Position numbers and translations under genes: made by a program | Part shown: positions 9,258 through 18,345 of the stretch, one piece after another | How positions within the stretch are numbered: the first letter of the stretch is position 1 | Layout of the letters: the number at the start of each line of letters is the position of its first letter | Assembly (NCBI GenBank): GCA_030694365.1 | Contig: JAUXYM010000096.1 | Coordinates: forward strand, 1 to 64,000 | Reading direction: 5' to 3' | From: Nevskia sp. | GTDB lineage: Bacteria > Pseudomonadota > Gammaproteobacteria > Nevskiales > Nevskiaceae | Length of the DNA: 64,000 bases | Notes under the pieces: generated by a model | Database searches by the model: none | What the model was told of the DNA's origin: nothing | Seen by the model: only the letters and a program-made list of their open reading frames with translations

Positions 9258-11125
9258 GAGAGAGTTTTCTGGCATGAGTCTGCACATCCTGTCCGGTGGC
9301 ACCGCGTTGTCCGCGTTCCGCATCGAGCGGCTGCGCTTGAGTCTCGCGGCTCATGCTCCCGGCGTCTCCGGCCTGCGCGCTGTCGAGTTCTTCATGGTTA
9401 ATGCTGAAGGCGTCGACGAAGCCGCGCTGTGCCGGCTGCTCGATGCCACCACGGCAGCCCTGCCGACGGCCGACGCGATGCTCTACATCGTGCCGCGCCT
9501 CGGCACCTTGAGCCCTTGGGCGAGCAAGGCGACCGATATCGCCAAGGTCTGCGGCCTCGCTGGCGTGAAGCGAGTCGAACGTGGCCGTCTCTATCTGATT
9601 TCTGGGCTCGATGGCCTGAAGTCGCTGCCAGCCGCAGCGCTGGCCGATCTGCATGATCCGATGACCGAATCGGTGCTGACCACGGTTGCCGACCTGCAGC
9701 ACGTCTTCGCCAGCGGTACGCGCCGCAGCCTGCGCAGCGTTGATGTGCTGAGCGGCGGCCGCGAGGCGCTGGTCAACGCCAACCGCGACTGGGGCCTGGC
9801 GCTGTCGGCAGACGAGATCGACTACCTGGTCGCCCACTACACGGGCGCGGCCAAGAACCCGACCGACGCCGAGCTGATGATGTTCGCCCAGGTCAACAGC
9901 GAGCACTGCCGGCACAAGATCTTCAACGCCGAATTCACCGTTGATGGCCTGGTCCAGCCGGACTCGCTGTTCGGCATGATCAAGCTGACCTACCAGGCTT
10001 CGCCCGAAGGGGTGCTGTCCGCGTACAAGGACAATGCGTCGGTGATCGAAGGCCATCAGGCGATGCGCTTCTTCCCGGACAGCGACCGCGCCTGGCGCGA
10101 GCACGACGAGCCGGTGCACATCCTGATGAAGGTCGAGACCCACAACCATCCGACCGGCATCTCGCCGGCCGCAGGTGCTGCCACCGGCTCCGGCGGCGAA
10201 ATCCGCGACGAAGCGGCAACTGGCCGGGGCGGTCGCCCGAAGGCCGGCCTGTCCGGCTTCACGGTGTCGAACCTGCGGATTCCCGGCTTCGTCCAGCCCT
10301 GGGAACAGGATCTGGGCAAGCCGGCGCGCATCGCCAGCGCGCTGCAGATCATGCTCGACGGTCCGATCGGCGCGGCTGCGTACAGCAATGAATTCGGTCG
10401 CCCGGTGCTGAACGGCTACTTCCGCACCTACGAGCAGAAGCTGCCGGACGGCAGCATGCGCGGCTATCACAAGCCGATCATGATCGCCTGCGTCTACGTC
10501 AATATCCGCGGTAAGCACGTCGAAAATCTGGCGGTGGTCTAGGGCGCAAAACTGGTCGTGCTCGGCGGCCCGGCGATGCTGATCGGCCTCGGCGGCGGTG
10601 CCGCATCGTCGATGGCGACCGGCGCTTCGAGCGCCGAACTGGATTTCGCCTCGGTGCAGCGCGCCAACCCGGAACTGGAGCGGCGCTGCCAGGAAGTTGT
10701 CGACCAATGCTGGGCGCTTGGCGAGGACAACCCGATCCTGTCGATCCACGATGTCGGCGCTGGCGGCATCTCCAACGCCTTGCCGGAACTGGTGCACGCC
10801 GATGATCGCGGCGGCCATTTCAAGCTGCGCGATGTGCAGAGCGCCGATCCGGCGCTGAGCCCGATGGAAATCTGGTGCAACGAATCGCAGGAGCGTTATG
10901 TCCTGGCGATCGCGCCGGAATCGGTCGCCGTGATCCAGGCGATGTGCGAACGCGAGCGCTGCCCGTTCGCCGTGGTCGGCACCGCGACCGCCGTTCAGCA
11001 GTTGATCGTCGAAGACAGCGACGGCACCCGGCCGGTCGACATGCCGATGCCGCTGCTGCTCGGCAAGCCGCCGAAGATGCAGCGGGTGACGACCAGAAAG
11101 CCCGCGATCTACGCGCCGCTCGACT

Positions 11126-11237
11126 ACCCCCTCTCCCCCCGGGAGAGGGCTGGGGTGAGGGACGCTGGTGATTCGAATGCGCCCGCTGCGACTGACGGCG
11201 CTCCCTCATCCCAACCCTTCTCCCGAGGGGAGAAGGG
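11126..11237. repeat. Palindromic repeat inserted in frame within purL (first)
   Basis: Two hairpins form the ends: CCCTCTCCC...GGGAGAGGG at the left and CCCTTCTCCC-gag-GGGAGAAGGG at the right. Between them GGGGTGAGGG on the left pairs imperfectly with CCCTCATCCC on the right, making one long palindrome. It is translated as about residues 618-655 of PurL, a Pro/Arg/Ser-rich stretch with no counterpart in E. coli PurL as I remember it. It follows the [12 protein letters not shown] segment, in a region that varies between species. Architecture resembles the repeats at 32081, 42041 and 52263, but the sequence is a distinct variant. Confidence 0.85.
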
Positions 11238-12465
11238 CTTGAAAGCTTTCATCAAGGACGCCGCCGAGCGCGTGCTGAAGCTGCCGACCGTCGCCTCCAA
11301 GCAGTTCCTGATCACTATCGGTGATCGCACCGTCGGTGGCCTCACCGTTCGCGATCAGATGGTCGGCCCCTGGCAGACGCCGGTCGCCGATGTCGCCGTG
11401 ACCGCTACGGGTTTTGAAGCAACCACCGGTGAAGCGATGGCGATGGGTGAACGCCCGATGATCGCCCTGCTCGATGCTGCCGCCAGCGGCCGCATGGCGG
11501 TCGCCGAAGCGGTGCTGAACATCGCCGCTGCCCACATCAGCAAGCTGTCCGACATTCGCTTGTCGGCGAACTGGATGGCTGCCTGCGGCCAGGGCGATGA
11601 AGACGCGCGCCTGTTCGACGCGGTAGAGGCGATCGGCCGCGAGCTGTGCCCGGCGCTCGGTATCGCGATTCCGGTCGGCAAGGATTCGTTGTCGATGAAA
11701 TCTGTTTGGAAAGACGGGGTCTGTCAGGACACCGGCGAAACGAAAACCCAGACCTCGCCGCTGAGTCTGGTGATCACCGCGTTCGCGCCGGTCGCCGATG
11801 TCCGCAAGACGCTGACGCCGCAACTCAAGGCGGAGGCCGCGAGCCGCCTGATGCTGGTCGACCTCGGTGCCGGCAAGAACCGCCTCGGTGGCTCGGCGCT
11901 GGCGCAGGTATTCGGCGCGGTCGGCGACACGGCGCCGGATCTCGACGATCCCATGCGCCTGAAGGCCGCCTTCGACTGGCTGCAGACGATGAACGCGCAG
12001 GGCAAGTTGCTGGCCTATCACGACCGTTCCGACGGCGGCCTGTTCGCCACCCTGTGCGAAATGGCTTTCGCCGGCCGCAGCGGCATCGATGTCGCGCTCG
12101 ACGCGCTGGGCCCTGATCCGGTCGCAGCGCTGTTCAACGAAGAGCTTGGTTTTGTCGTCCAGTTGAAGCTCGCCGATGTCGACGCTGCCGTCGCCAGCGC
12201 CCGCGCTGCCGGTCTGTACGCCGGCCTGATCGGCGAGGCGAGTGCCGACGAAAAGATCAGCATTCACCACGGCGGCAAGATCGTGTTCAGCAACGAAGTC
12301 CAGACGCTCTACCGCAACTGGGCCGAGACTAGTCATCGCATCGCGTCCTTGCGCGACAACCCGGATTGCACGCGCGAGGAGTTCGATACAGCGGGCGACA
12401 TGGCCGATCCCGGCCTGAGCGTGCGTCTGAGCTTCGAGCCTTCGGTCGCCCCGGGGCTGCCGCCC

Positions 12466-12525
12466 GCTGGCTTGGTGTACGGAAGTGCCATTCAAGGCAC
12501 TTCCGTAAGCGCACTCCAAGCCAGC
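12466..12525. repeat. Palindromic repeat inserted in frame within purL (second)
   Basis: Outer arms GCTGGCTTGG (12466-12475) and CCAAGCCAGC (12516-12525) are perfect 10-bp complements. Inner arms ACGGAAGTGCC (12479-12489) and GGCACTTCCGT (12496-12506) are perfect 11-bp complements around a 6-base loop. The 60-base unit adds 20 residues (about 1065-1084) in the linker before the amidotransferase domain, which starts at [12 protein letters not shown]. Its sequence is unrelated to the first purL repeat. No other copy was found in this window by eye. Confidence 0.8.
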
Positions 12526-13335
12526 CCAAGAATCGGCAAGCGTCCGAAAGTCGCCGTGCTGCGCGAGCAGGGCGTCAACGGCCAGGTCGAGATGGCTTAC
12601 GGTTTCCACGCCGCCGGCTTCGATGCCGTCGACGTGCACATGAGCGACATCCTCGAAGGCCGCGTGCAGCTCGATGGCTTCGCCGGCTTCGCCGCAGCGG
12701 GCGGCTTCAGCTACGGCGACGTGCTTGGCGCGGGCCTCGGCTGGGCGCGCTCGATCCTGTTCAACGAACGCGCCCGCGACGAGTTCCAGCGCTTCCTGGC
12801 CAAGGATGATCGCTTCGCGCTCGGCGTCTGCAACGGCTGCCAGATGATGGCCGCACTCAAGGGCATCGTGCCGGGCGCCGAAGCCTGGCCGGCGTTCCGG
12901 CGCAATCGTTCGGAGCAGTTCGAAGCGCGCTGGTCGATGGTCGAGCTGACCGACAGCCGTTCGCTGTTCTTCCAGGGCATGGCCGGCACCCGCATGCCGA
13001 TCGCCATCGCCCACGGCGAAGGCCGCGCCGAGTTCGGCAATGCAGCAGATCAGGCCGCGTTGGAAGCAGCGGGTGGTATCGCGATGCGCTACATCGACAA
13101 CCGCGGCCGAGTCGCGACCCGCTACCCGGCAAACCCGAACGGCTCACCGGCCGGCATCGCTGCAGTCACCAACGCCGATGGCCGCGTGACCATCCTGATG
13201 CCGCACCCTGAACGGACCATCGCCGGAGTCTCAGGCTCGTTCTGGCCGCAGGCCTGCGACGGCAAGACGCCATGGTTCCGGATGTTCCAGAACGCGAGGG
13301 CGTTCGCGCGCTGAGCGGAAGCCGGGCGGTAACGA

Positions 13336-13365
13336 AAAACGGCGCGGATCACTCCGCGCCGTTTT
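13336..13365. terminator. Bidirectional terminator between purL and mlaA
   Basis: A perfect 13-bp stem, AAAACGGCGCGGA (13336-13348) and TCCGCGCCGTTTT (13353-13365), with a TCAC loop. It is flanked by an A-run on the left and T-rich sequence on the right, so it can terminate both convergent genes (purL on plus, mlaA on minus). Confidence 0.88.
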
Positions 13366-13379
13366 GTTTGCAGCGACGT

Positions 13380-14123
13380 TTATTTCTCGGCGGGTGCCGG
13401 GCTGGCCGACTCGTCATCCGGAAGCTCGAACTCTTCCAGCGGCGGATTTCCGTCGTAGATCAGATTCTGGCGCCGCTGCAGGTAGGCGGTGCGCACGAAC
13501 AGGTAGCGATCGAACTGCTGTTCCAGGATCGAATCAGCACTGAGGTAGTTGGCGCGGGTGTTGATGAGATTGGCGCCGGTCGCGCTGAGCGCATAAACGT
13601 CCTCGCTGCCACCGAGGTACCAGGCTGGCTTGGTTGGGATGTCGCCGACGAAGCCGATCAGATCGCGATTGGTGCTCGGGCCGAGCAGCGGCAGCATCAG
13701 ATACCAGCCTTCGCCAACGCCCCAGTAGCCGAGTGTCTGGCCGAAACCTTCGTCGTGGCTTTCCAGGCCCACTTCGCTGGCCACGTCGATGAAGCCGACC
13801 AGACCCGCCGTGCTGTTCAGCGCCAGACGGCCGAGATTCTTCGAAGCCTGCAGCAGCTTGCCCTGCAGCAAGGCGTTGACGATGTTGCGCGGCTCGTCGA
13901 GGTTGTCGAAAAAGTGGCTGACGCCGCTGCGGATCGGCGCCGGCGTGACATAGACATAACCCTTGGCGATCGGCCTGAGCGCGTACTTGTCGGCGGTTTC
14001 GTTGATCTTGAAGACGACACGGTTGACCGGTTCCAGCGGGTCCGCCGGATCGTCGGCCGGGCGATGGGCACAGCCGCTGACCAGCAGCGCCGCAAGTGCC
14101 AGCGAAATGCCTGCAAGCTTCAT
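13380..14123 (-). CDS. mlaA: Outer-membrane lipoprotein MlaA (VacJ)
   Basis: A 247-residue lipoprotein. The signal peptide ends in a VSGC lipobox (Cys18), followed by the MlaA core DPADPLEPVNRVVFKINE and LPLLGPSTNRDLIGFVGD. In the Mla pathway MlaA removes surface-exposed phospholipid from the outer leaflet and passes it to periplasmic MlaC for return to the inner membrane. The gene is the last of the mlaFEDCB-A run, 34 bases after mlaB, so all six components sit in one minus-strand cluster. The C-terminus is acidic and Pro/Ala-rich. A strong terminator lies just downstream. Confidence 0.93.
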   Translation of the reverse strand: MKLAGISLALAALLVSGCAHRPADDPADPLEPVNRVVFKINETADKYALRPIAKGYVYVTPAPIRSGVSHFFDNLDEPRNIVNALLQGKLLQASKNLGRLALNSTAGLVGFIDVASEVGLESHDEGFGQTLGYWGVGEGWYLMLPLLGPSTNRDLIGFVGDIPTKPAWYLGGSEDVYALSATGANLINTRANYLSADSILEQQFDRYLFVRTAYLQRRQNLIYDGNPPLEEFELPDDESASPAPAEK

Positions 14124-14157
14124 GAAACGCCCATCCCCGATGTTGGTGTTGTTGTGG

Positions 14158-14445
14158 TCAGTTGAAGCGCAACAGTGTGTCGAGCCCGAAGAAGCGCGAT
14201 AGCTCGATGAGCTGCGCCGGCGGATTGCGCAGTTGCAAGGGCTTGCCGAGCGCCTGGGCGCGACGGGTCAGCTCCAGCAGCAAGGCCAGGCCCGCCGAAT
14301 CGGCGCGGGTGACACCGGCAAGATCAAGCTCGCCGGCCGCAGCCAGTTCCCTGGCCTTGGCCAGCCATTGCGGCACGTGTTTGAAATCGAGGGCACCGTC
14401 AACGTGCATGCTGGCAGTCACGGGCGAATCAGCTGGCGCCGCCAT
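14158..14445 (-). CDS. mlaB: Mla STAS-domain protein MlaB
   Basis: A 95-residue single STAS domain with the conserved LDLAGVTRADSAGLALLLEL core, including the Ser in the D-S-A-G segment. MlaB binds the MlaF ATPase on the cytoplasmic side and is needed for activity of the MlaFEDB transporter. The ATG overlaps the 3' end of mlaC by 17 bases. An internal ATG 36 bases further on is possible but would remove the first strand. Position after mlaC matches the canonical order. Confidence 0.87.
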   Translation of the reverse strand: MAAPADSPVTASMHVDGALDFKHVPQWLAKARELAAAGELDLAGVTRADSAGLALLLELTRRAQALGKPLQLRNPPAQLIELSRFFGLDTLLRFN

Positions 14446-15064
14446 TCTTCTTGGCGGATTCGAGAAACTCGCCGCGTTCCATGCGTTCGATCACCGAGTC
14501 GAGGCCATTCTTCCTGATCTCGGCGTTGAGCTGGGTGCGGAAATTGGTGATCAGCGAGATGTTCTCGACGGCGATGTCGAACACCTTCCAGTCGCTGTCG
14601 ACATTGCGAACCCGGAAGCCGATCGCGTAGGCCTTGCCGCTGTCGGACTTCATCGTCGTGTTGACCAGTGCCGTCTTGTCGTTCTCGCCCAGGCGCACTG
14701 GCAGCCAGTCGATCTGGATCGAGTTGTAGTTGTCGAGCATGGCGTTGGCATAGGCCCGCACCATCATGTTCTTGAACGCGGCAGCGAAGCGGCTGCGTTG
14801 AGCGGCAGTCGCGGCCTTGTAGTTGGTAGCCAGCACCAACTGGGCGATGTAGGGCACATCAAAACGCGGCACCACCACTTCGTCGACCGCCTGGTAGAAC
14901 TTCGGCAGGTCGGCGCGGTAAGCCTTGTAGTTGGTCTGGATCAGCTTCTGCAACTGCTCGGTGGTGCCGCGCAGCGCGGTGTCCGGGGTGGCTTCTGCCG
15001 GGTTTGCGGCAAGGTGTGCGGCCAGGCCGAGGCCAAGGATCAGGGTCAGGAATTTCTTCAGCAT
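14429..15064 (-). CDS. mlaC: Periplasmic phospholipid-binding protein MlaC
   Basis: A 211-residue protein. The start is placed at ATG 15064 (MLKKFLTLILGLGLAAHLAA) because it begins a clean signal peptide; a longer frame to 15127 would put 21 non-secretory residues in front. The mature part is MlaC-like: an N-terminal TTEQLQKLIQTNY helix, then RSRFAAAFKNMMVRAYANAM and a VNTTMKS beta-sheet region that forms the lipid cavity. It shuttles phospholipid between MlaA and MlaFEDB. The stop lies inside the mlaB start region. Confidence 0.91.
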   Translation of the reverse strand: MLKKFLTLILGLGLAAHLAANPAEATPDTALRGTTEQLQKLIQTNYKAYRADLPKFYQAVDEVVVPRFDVPYIAQLVLATNYKAATAAQRSRFAAAFKNMMVRAYANAMLDNYNSIQIDWLPVRLGENDKTALVNTTMKSDSGKAYAIGFRVRNVDSDWKVFDIAVENISLITNFRTQLNAEIRKNGLDSVIERMERGEFLESAKKNGGAS

Positions 15065-15095
15065 GGGGCGCTCCAGCAGATGTGTAGCAATGAGT

Positions 15096-15644
15096 TCACT
15101 TCGCAGGAGCCGTGCCCGGCCCGTCAATCTTGCGGTCGGCTTTCGGCTCAGCGGGTTCTTCGGACTTCTTGGCGGCGGATGGTTCCTTCTGGGTGAACGA
15201 GGTCAGGAACTGGCCGATCAGGTTTTCCAGCACCAGCGCGGACTGGGTGAAAGCGATTTCGCTGCCGTTCTTCAAGGGCTCCGGATCGCCACCCGGTTCC
15301 AGACCGATGTACTGCTCGCCGAGCAGGCCGGAGGTCAGGATCTTCAGGTTCGAATCGCCGGGAATATTGTTGCGGCTGCCGTCGATTTCCATGGTCACCA
15401 CGGCCTGGAAGGTTTCCGGGTCGATACCGATGTCGCGTACCCGGCCGATCCGCACGCCGGACAGCTTCACCGAAGCGCCACGCGCGAGGCTGCCGGTGTT
15501 CTCGAATTTCGCGGTGATCTTGTAGCTGCTGCCGCTGTCGCCGACCGAATCGAGGCTGGCGACGCGAAAGGTCAGCACGAACACCGCCGCGATGCCGAGG
15601 CTCACGAAAAATCCGACCAGGAGTTCAAGGCTTCTTGATTGCAT
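15096..15644 (-). CDS. mlaD: MCE-domain phospholipid transport protein MlaD
   Basis: A 182-residue inner-membrane protein. One N-terminal membrane anchor (ELLVGFFVSLGIAAVFVLTF) is followed by a single MCE domain with the FENTGSLARGASVKLSGVRIG signature and LTSGLLGEQYIGLEPGG. MlaD hexamers form the periplasmic ring on MlaFE. The C-terminal about 40 residues are a Lys/Glu/Pro-rich, probably disordered tail. Gene order mlaE-mlaD-mlaC is conserved. Confidence 0.92.
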   Translation of the reverse strand: MQSRSLELLVGFFVSLGIAAVFVLTFRVASLDSVGDSGSSYKITAKFENTGSLARGASVKLSGVRIGRVRDIGIDPETFQAVVTMEIDGSRNNIPGDSNLKILTSGLLGEQYIGLEPGGDPEPLKNGSEIAFTQSALVLENLIGQFLTSFTQKEPSAAKKSEEPAEPKADRKIDGPGTAPAK

Positions 15645-15674
15645 GATGAGGGGTCCAGTCTGGTCTTGGGTTGC

Positions 15675-16439
15675 TTAACGGAACATGAAGGCGGTGAGCA
15701 CGAAGTCGAGCGCCAGGATCGCCAGCGACGACACCACCACGGTGGAGGTCGTGGCGCGCGAAACACCTTCGGAAGTCGGGGCGGCGTGATAGCCCTGGTA
15801 GACGGCGATCCAGCTGATCGCCAGGCCGAACACACTGGCCTTGATCAGCATGTCGCAGATGTCCCCGCCATGCATGGCCTGGTTGATCTGCGACCAGTAC
15901 GAGCCATCGTCGACGCCGAGCAGCTCCACACCGATGGCATGGCCGCCGGCAACGCCGATTGCCATCATCGAAAAGATCGATACCAGCAGCGGCATCGCGA
16001 TCAGGCCGGCGATGAAGCGCGGCGCGATCACCCGCTTGATCGGATCGACGGCCATCATTTCCATGCCGGCGAGCTGGTCGGTCGCTTTCATCAGGCCGAT
16101 CTCGGCAGCCAGCGCAGTGCCGGCACGGCCGGCGAACAGCAGGCCGGTGACTACCGGGCCGAGTTCGCGGACGATCGACAGCGCCACCAAGACGCCGAGG
16201 CTCGACGCCGCGCCGAAGTTCACCAGCGTGCGATAGCCCTGCAGCGCCAGCACCATGCCGATGAAACTGCCGGAAATGATGATGATGATCAGGCTCAGAT
16301 TGCCGACCGAATAGATCTGCTGGACGATCAGCCTCGGCCGCAGCAGCGCCCCAGGGATGGTCGCGAGTATGGTCAGCAGAAACAGGCTGGCCCGACCCAG
16401 CCCGCGCAGGCCCTCGGCGGCTGGCGTCAGAAAGCTCAT
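15675..16439 (-). CDS. mlaE: Mla permease MlaE
   Basis: A 254-residue polytopic inner-membrane protein of the MlaE/YrbE family. Membrane segments are evident at LSLIIIIISGSFIGMVLALQ and FIAGLIAMPLLVSIFSMMAI. The cytoplasmic coupling region reads AAEIGLMKATDQLAGMEMMA, characteristic of MlaE. It forms the dimeric transmembrane core of the phospholipid transporter. The start ATG overlaps the mlaF stop by four bases. Confidence 0.93.
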   Translation of the reverse strand: MSFLTPAAEGLRGLGRASLFLLTILATIPGALLRPRLIVQQIYSVGNLSLIIIIISGSFIGMVLALQGYRTLVNFGAASSLGVLVALSIVRELGPVVTGLLFAGRAGTALAAEIGLMKATDQLAGMEMMAVDPIKRVIAPRFIAGLIAMPLLVSIFSMMAIGVAGGHAIGVELLGVDDGSYWSQINQAMHGGDICDMLIKASVFGLAISWIAVYQGYHAAPTSEGVSRATTSTVVVSSLAILALDFVLTAFMFR

Positions 16440-17254
16440 GCGCGCCCCGCCATCAAGTCCTGCTCATAGGTCGTTGCCGACTTGTAGTGGAACGACACCG
16501 GGCCGTCCGCTTCACCGTTCAGGAACTGGCGAACCAAGGCCGATTTCGAGTTGCGGATTTGATCCGGCGAGCCGTGATCAAGTACCTTGCCGCCGGAGAC
16601 CACATAGACGTAATCGGCAATCTTCAGCACGTCCTCGACGTCGTGGGTGACGATCACCGAGGTCAGGCCGAGGGACTGGTTCAGGCCCTGGATCAGTCGG
16701 ATCAGCACGCCCATCGAGATCGGGTCCTGGCCGGTGAACGGCTCGTCGTACATGATCATGTCCGGCTCCAGCGCGATCGCCCGGGCCAGCGCCACACGCC
16801 GGCCCATGCCGCCGGAAATCTGCCCCGGATAGAGATCGGCGGCACCTCGTAGGCCGACCGCTTCCAGCTTCATCAGCACCAGATCGCGGATCATCGATTC
16901 CGGAAAACGCGTGTGCTCGCGCAGTGGAAAGGCGACGTTCTCGAATACCGTGAGATCAGTCAGCAGCGCGCCGCTCTGGAACAGCAGGCCCATGCGCTTG
17001 CGCAGCTCGAACAGTTCGCTGCGCGATTGCTGGTGAACGTTGATGCCGTCGAATTCGATGCTGCCGGCATCCGGCTTCCACTGGCCACCGATCAAGCGCA
17101 GCAAGGTGGTCTTGCCGGTACCGCTCGGACCGAGGATGGCCGTGACCTTGCCGCGCATGATGTCGATATCGATGCCGTCATAGATCACGCGCGGACCGAA
17201 CGCGAAGCGCAGCGATCGGACGCGGACCAGCGTGTCGGAGATGACTGTGTTCAT
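16436..17254 (-). CDS. mlaF: Mla transporter ATPase MlaF
   Basis: A 272-residue ABC ATPase with Walker A GPSGTGKTT, signature ISGGMGRRVALARA and Walker B MIMYDEPFTG followed by QDPISMG. The Q in FTGQDP and the MGRR in the signature are MlaF hallmarks. It powers phospholipid transport through MlaE. It is the first gene of the mla cluster; the 122-base gap between it and lipB is where the promoter should lie, though no clear -35/-10 pair stood out. Confidence 0.93.
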   Translation of the reverse strand: MNTVISDTLVRVRSLRFAFGPRVIYDGIDIDIMRGKVTAILGPSGTGKTTLLRLIGGQWKPDAGSIEFDGINVHQQSRSELFELRKRMGLLFQSGALLTDLTVFENVAFPLREHTRFPESMIRDLVLMKLEAVGLRGAADLYPGQISGGMGRRVALARAIALEPDMIMYDEPFTGQDPISMGVLIRLIQGLNQSLGLTSVIVTHDVEDVLKIADYVYVVSGGKVLDHGSPDQIRNSKSALVRQFLNGEADGPVSFHYKSATTYEQDLMAGRA

Positions 17255-17376
17255 CGAAACGGGCTATTGAGGGAGGGTTGAAACAGACTTGAAACTATAC
17301 GCGATGACTCCCGCATCGGACGCCGCGCGCCACGATTGGTTCCGTGCCGAGCGTCTGCACTCTATTGCCGCAGGGT

Positions 17377-18021
17377 TCAAAGCCGGGAGCGAAGTGCATC
17401 AACCAGATCGGTTTCGACGAGCGAGCAATCAGCTGGCCCACCGAGCTCGGCGACCTGGGTCATGCGCATGTCGAGCAGGCCGCAGGGGTTGATCCGGGTG
17501 AACGGTTCGAGGTCCATCGCCACGTTCAGCGACAGGCCGTGGTAGCTGCAGCCTCGGCTGATGCGTAGTCCGAGACTGCCGATCTTGCGGCTGCTCGGGT
17601 GCGTCTCGGTTCGGTCATCGTCGAACGCCCCGCTGACATAGACGCCCGGCGCGTCAGGCCGCGCTGCCGCCGTGATTCGGTAGCCGGCGAGCGTGGCGAT
17701 CATCGCGTCTTCCAGCCGGGTCACCAGCGCGCGGATGCCGTAGCCGCGCCGGGCGATATCGACCAGCACATAGATCACCACCTGGCCGGGCCCGTGATAG
17801 GTGACCTGGCCGCCGCGATTGCTCTGCACCACCGGAATGTCGCCGGGGTTCAGCAGATGCTCCGGCTTGCCGGCCTGGCCTTGGGTAAAGACGGGGGGAT
17901 GCTCGACCAGCCAGAGTTGATCCGGCGTTTCCGGCGTGCGCGCAGCGGTGAAGGCGCGCATCTCGTCGTAGACCGAGCTGTAGTCGCGCCGGCCGAGTGC
18001 CCGGACGGCGATCGCGTTCAC
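17377..18021 (-). CDS. lipB: Octanoyltransferase LipB
   Basis: A 214-residue enzyme that transfers octanoyl from acyl carrier protein to lipoyl domains. Key motifs are present: [11 protein letters not shown], the [11 protein letters not shown] core, and [18 protein letters not shown] with the catalytic Lys and Cys. The start is GTG at 18021; its GTGA overlaps the ybeD stop by four bases. It ends the long cell-wall gene run. No lipA is visible downstream, where the mla cluster begins. Confidence 0.93.
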   Translation of the reverse strand: MNAIAVRALGRRDYSSVYDEMRAFTAARTPETPDQLWLVEHPPVFTQGQAGKPEHLLNPGDIPVVQSNRGGQVTYHGPGQVVIYVLVDIARRGYGIRALVTRLEDAMIATLAGYRITAAARPDAPGVYVSGAFDDDRTETHPSSRKIGSLGLRISRGCSYHGLSLNVAMDLEPFTRINPCGLLDMRMTQVAELGGPADCSLVETDLVDALRSRL

Positions 18022-18296
18022 AGCGCCAGGATCACGCCCGGATCGCCGGTCACCGCCTTGATCACGCGGTCGAGCTGCTCGGCGTCGTCGGCGGTGAAGT
18101 TCAGGGTCAGCCCGAGGTACTTGCCGCCGCTGGACAGCCGGCGCGAGGTGGTGATCGCAGCGCCCGGCACCAGCAGCGCTTGCACGGCTTGCGTGATCCG
18201 CGTGGCGGTTTCCTCATCCGGACGGATGAAGATCTTCAACGGAAACTCGCAAGGGTAGACGAGCCCCACCGGTGCCTTCGGATCGACCTCGCTCAT
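18018..18296 (-). CDS. ybeD: DUF493 family protein YbeD
   Basis: A 92-residue protein of the UPF0250/DUF493 family. The conserved [12 protein letters not shown] and [10 protein letters not shown] segments indicate a small ferredoxin-like (ACT-like) fold. The biochemical role is unknown. The gene almost always sits between dacA and lipB, as here, and overlaps lipB by four bases, suggesting a link to lipoate metabolism or the preceding envelope genes. Confidence 0.88.
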   Translation of the reverse strand: MSEVDPKAPVGLVYPCEFPLKIFIRPDEETATRITQAVQALLVPGAAITTSRRLSSGGKYLGLTLNFTADDAEQLDRVIKAVTGDPGVILAL

Positions 18297-18345
18297 GCCT
18301 GCTTGCTTCTCTGGAAACTGGAAACCACCAACTGGCGACTGCTGC

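Larger units (their letters stand above)
9274..13314 (+). pseudogene. purL: Phosphoribosylformylglycinamidine synthase, interrupted by one in-frame TAG
   Basis: PurL converts FGAR, ATP and glutamine to FGAM in purine synthesis. One frame of 1,346 codons runs from ATG 9274 (purine-rich gagagag upstream) to 13314, broken only by TAG at 10540-10542 (codon 423), inside ENLAVV[14 protein letters not shown]. Downstream sequence continues without a frame change through [11 protein letters not shown], the ATP-binding half and the C-terminal amidotransferase with GVCNGCQ and MPHPERT. About 58 codons are palindromic insertions (see the repeats at 11126 and 12466); without them the length is close to the roughly 1,295 residues of E. 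coli PurL. The remaining sequence is well conserved, so the stop is recent, a sequencing or assembly error, or read through. The downstream part lacks a plausible start, so a split enzyme is unlikely. Confidence 0.9.

Noticed and set aside
6933-9323. Long minus-strand frame (796 codons) spanning epoxide hydrolase to purL start
   Set aside because: Covers three well-supported plus-strand genes and their intergenic gaps, with no recognisable domain.
10540-10542. Recoding of TAG as pyrrolysine
   Set aside because: No pyl genes or methylamine context are visible and the site is a variable loop residue, so a mutation or error is simpler.
11206-13014. Long minus-strand frame (602 codons) antisense to purL
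   Set aside because: Shadow composition and no homologous pattern; the plus-strand PurL motifs are unambiguous.
10558-13314. Second half of purL as a separate gene (split PurL or PurL/PurS/PurQ arrangement)
   Set aside because: The break is not at a domain boundary, the only nearby start is GTG without a Shine-Dalgarno, and both halves are in one frame around a single TAG.
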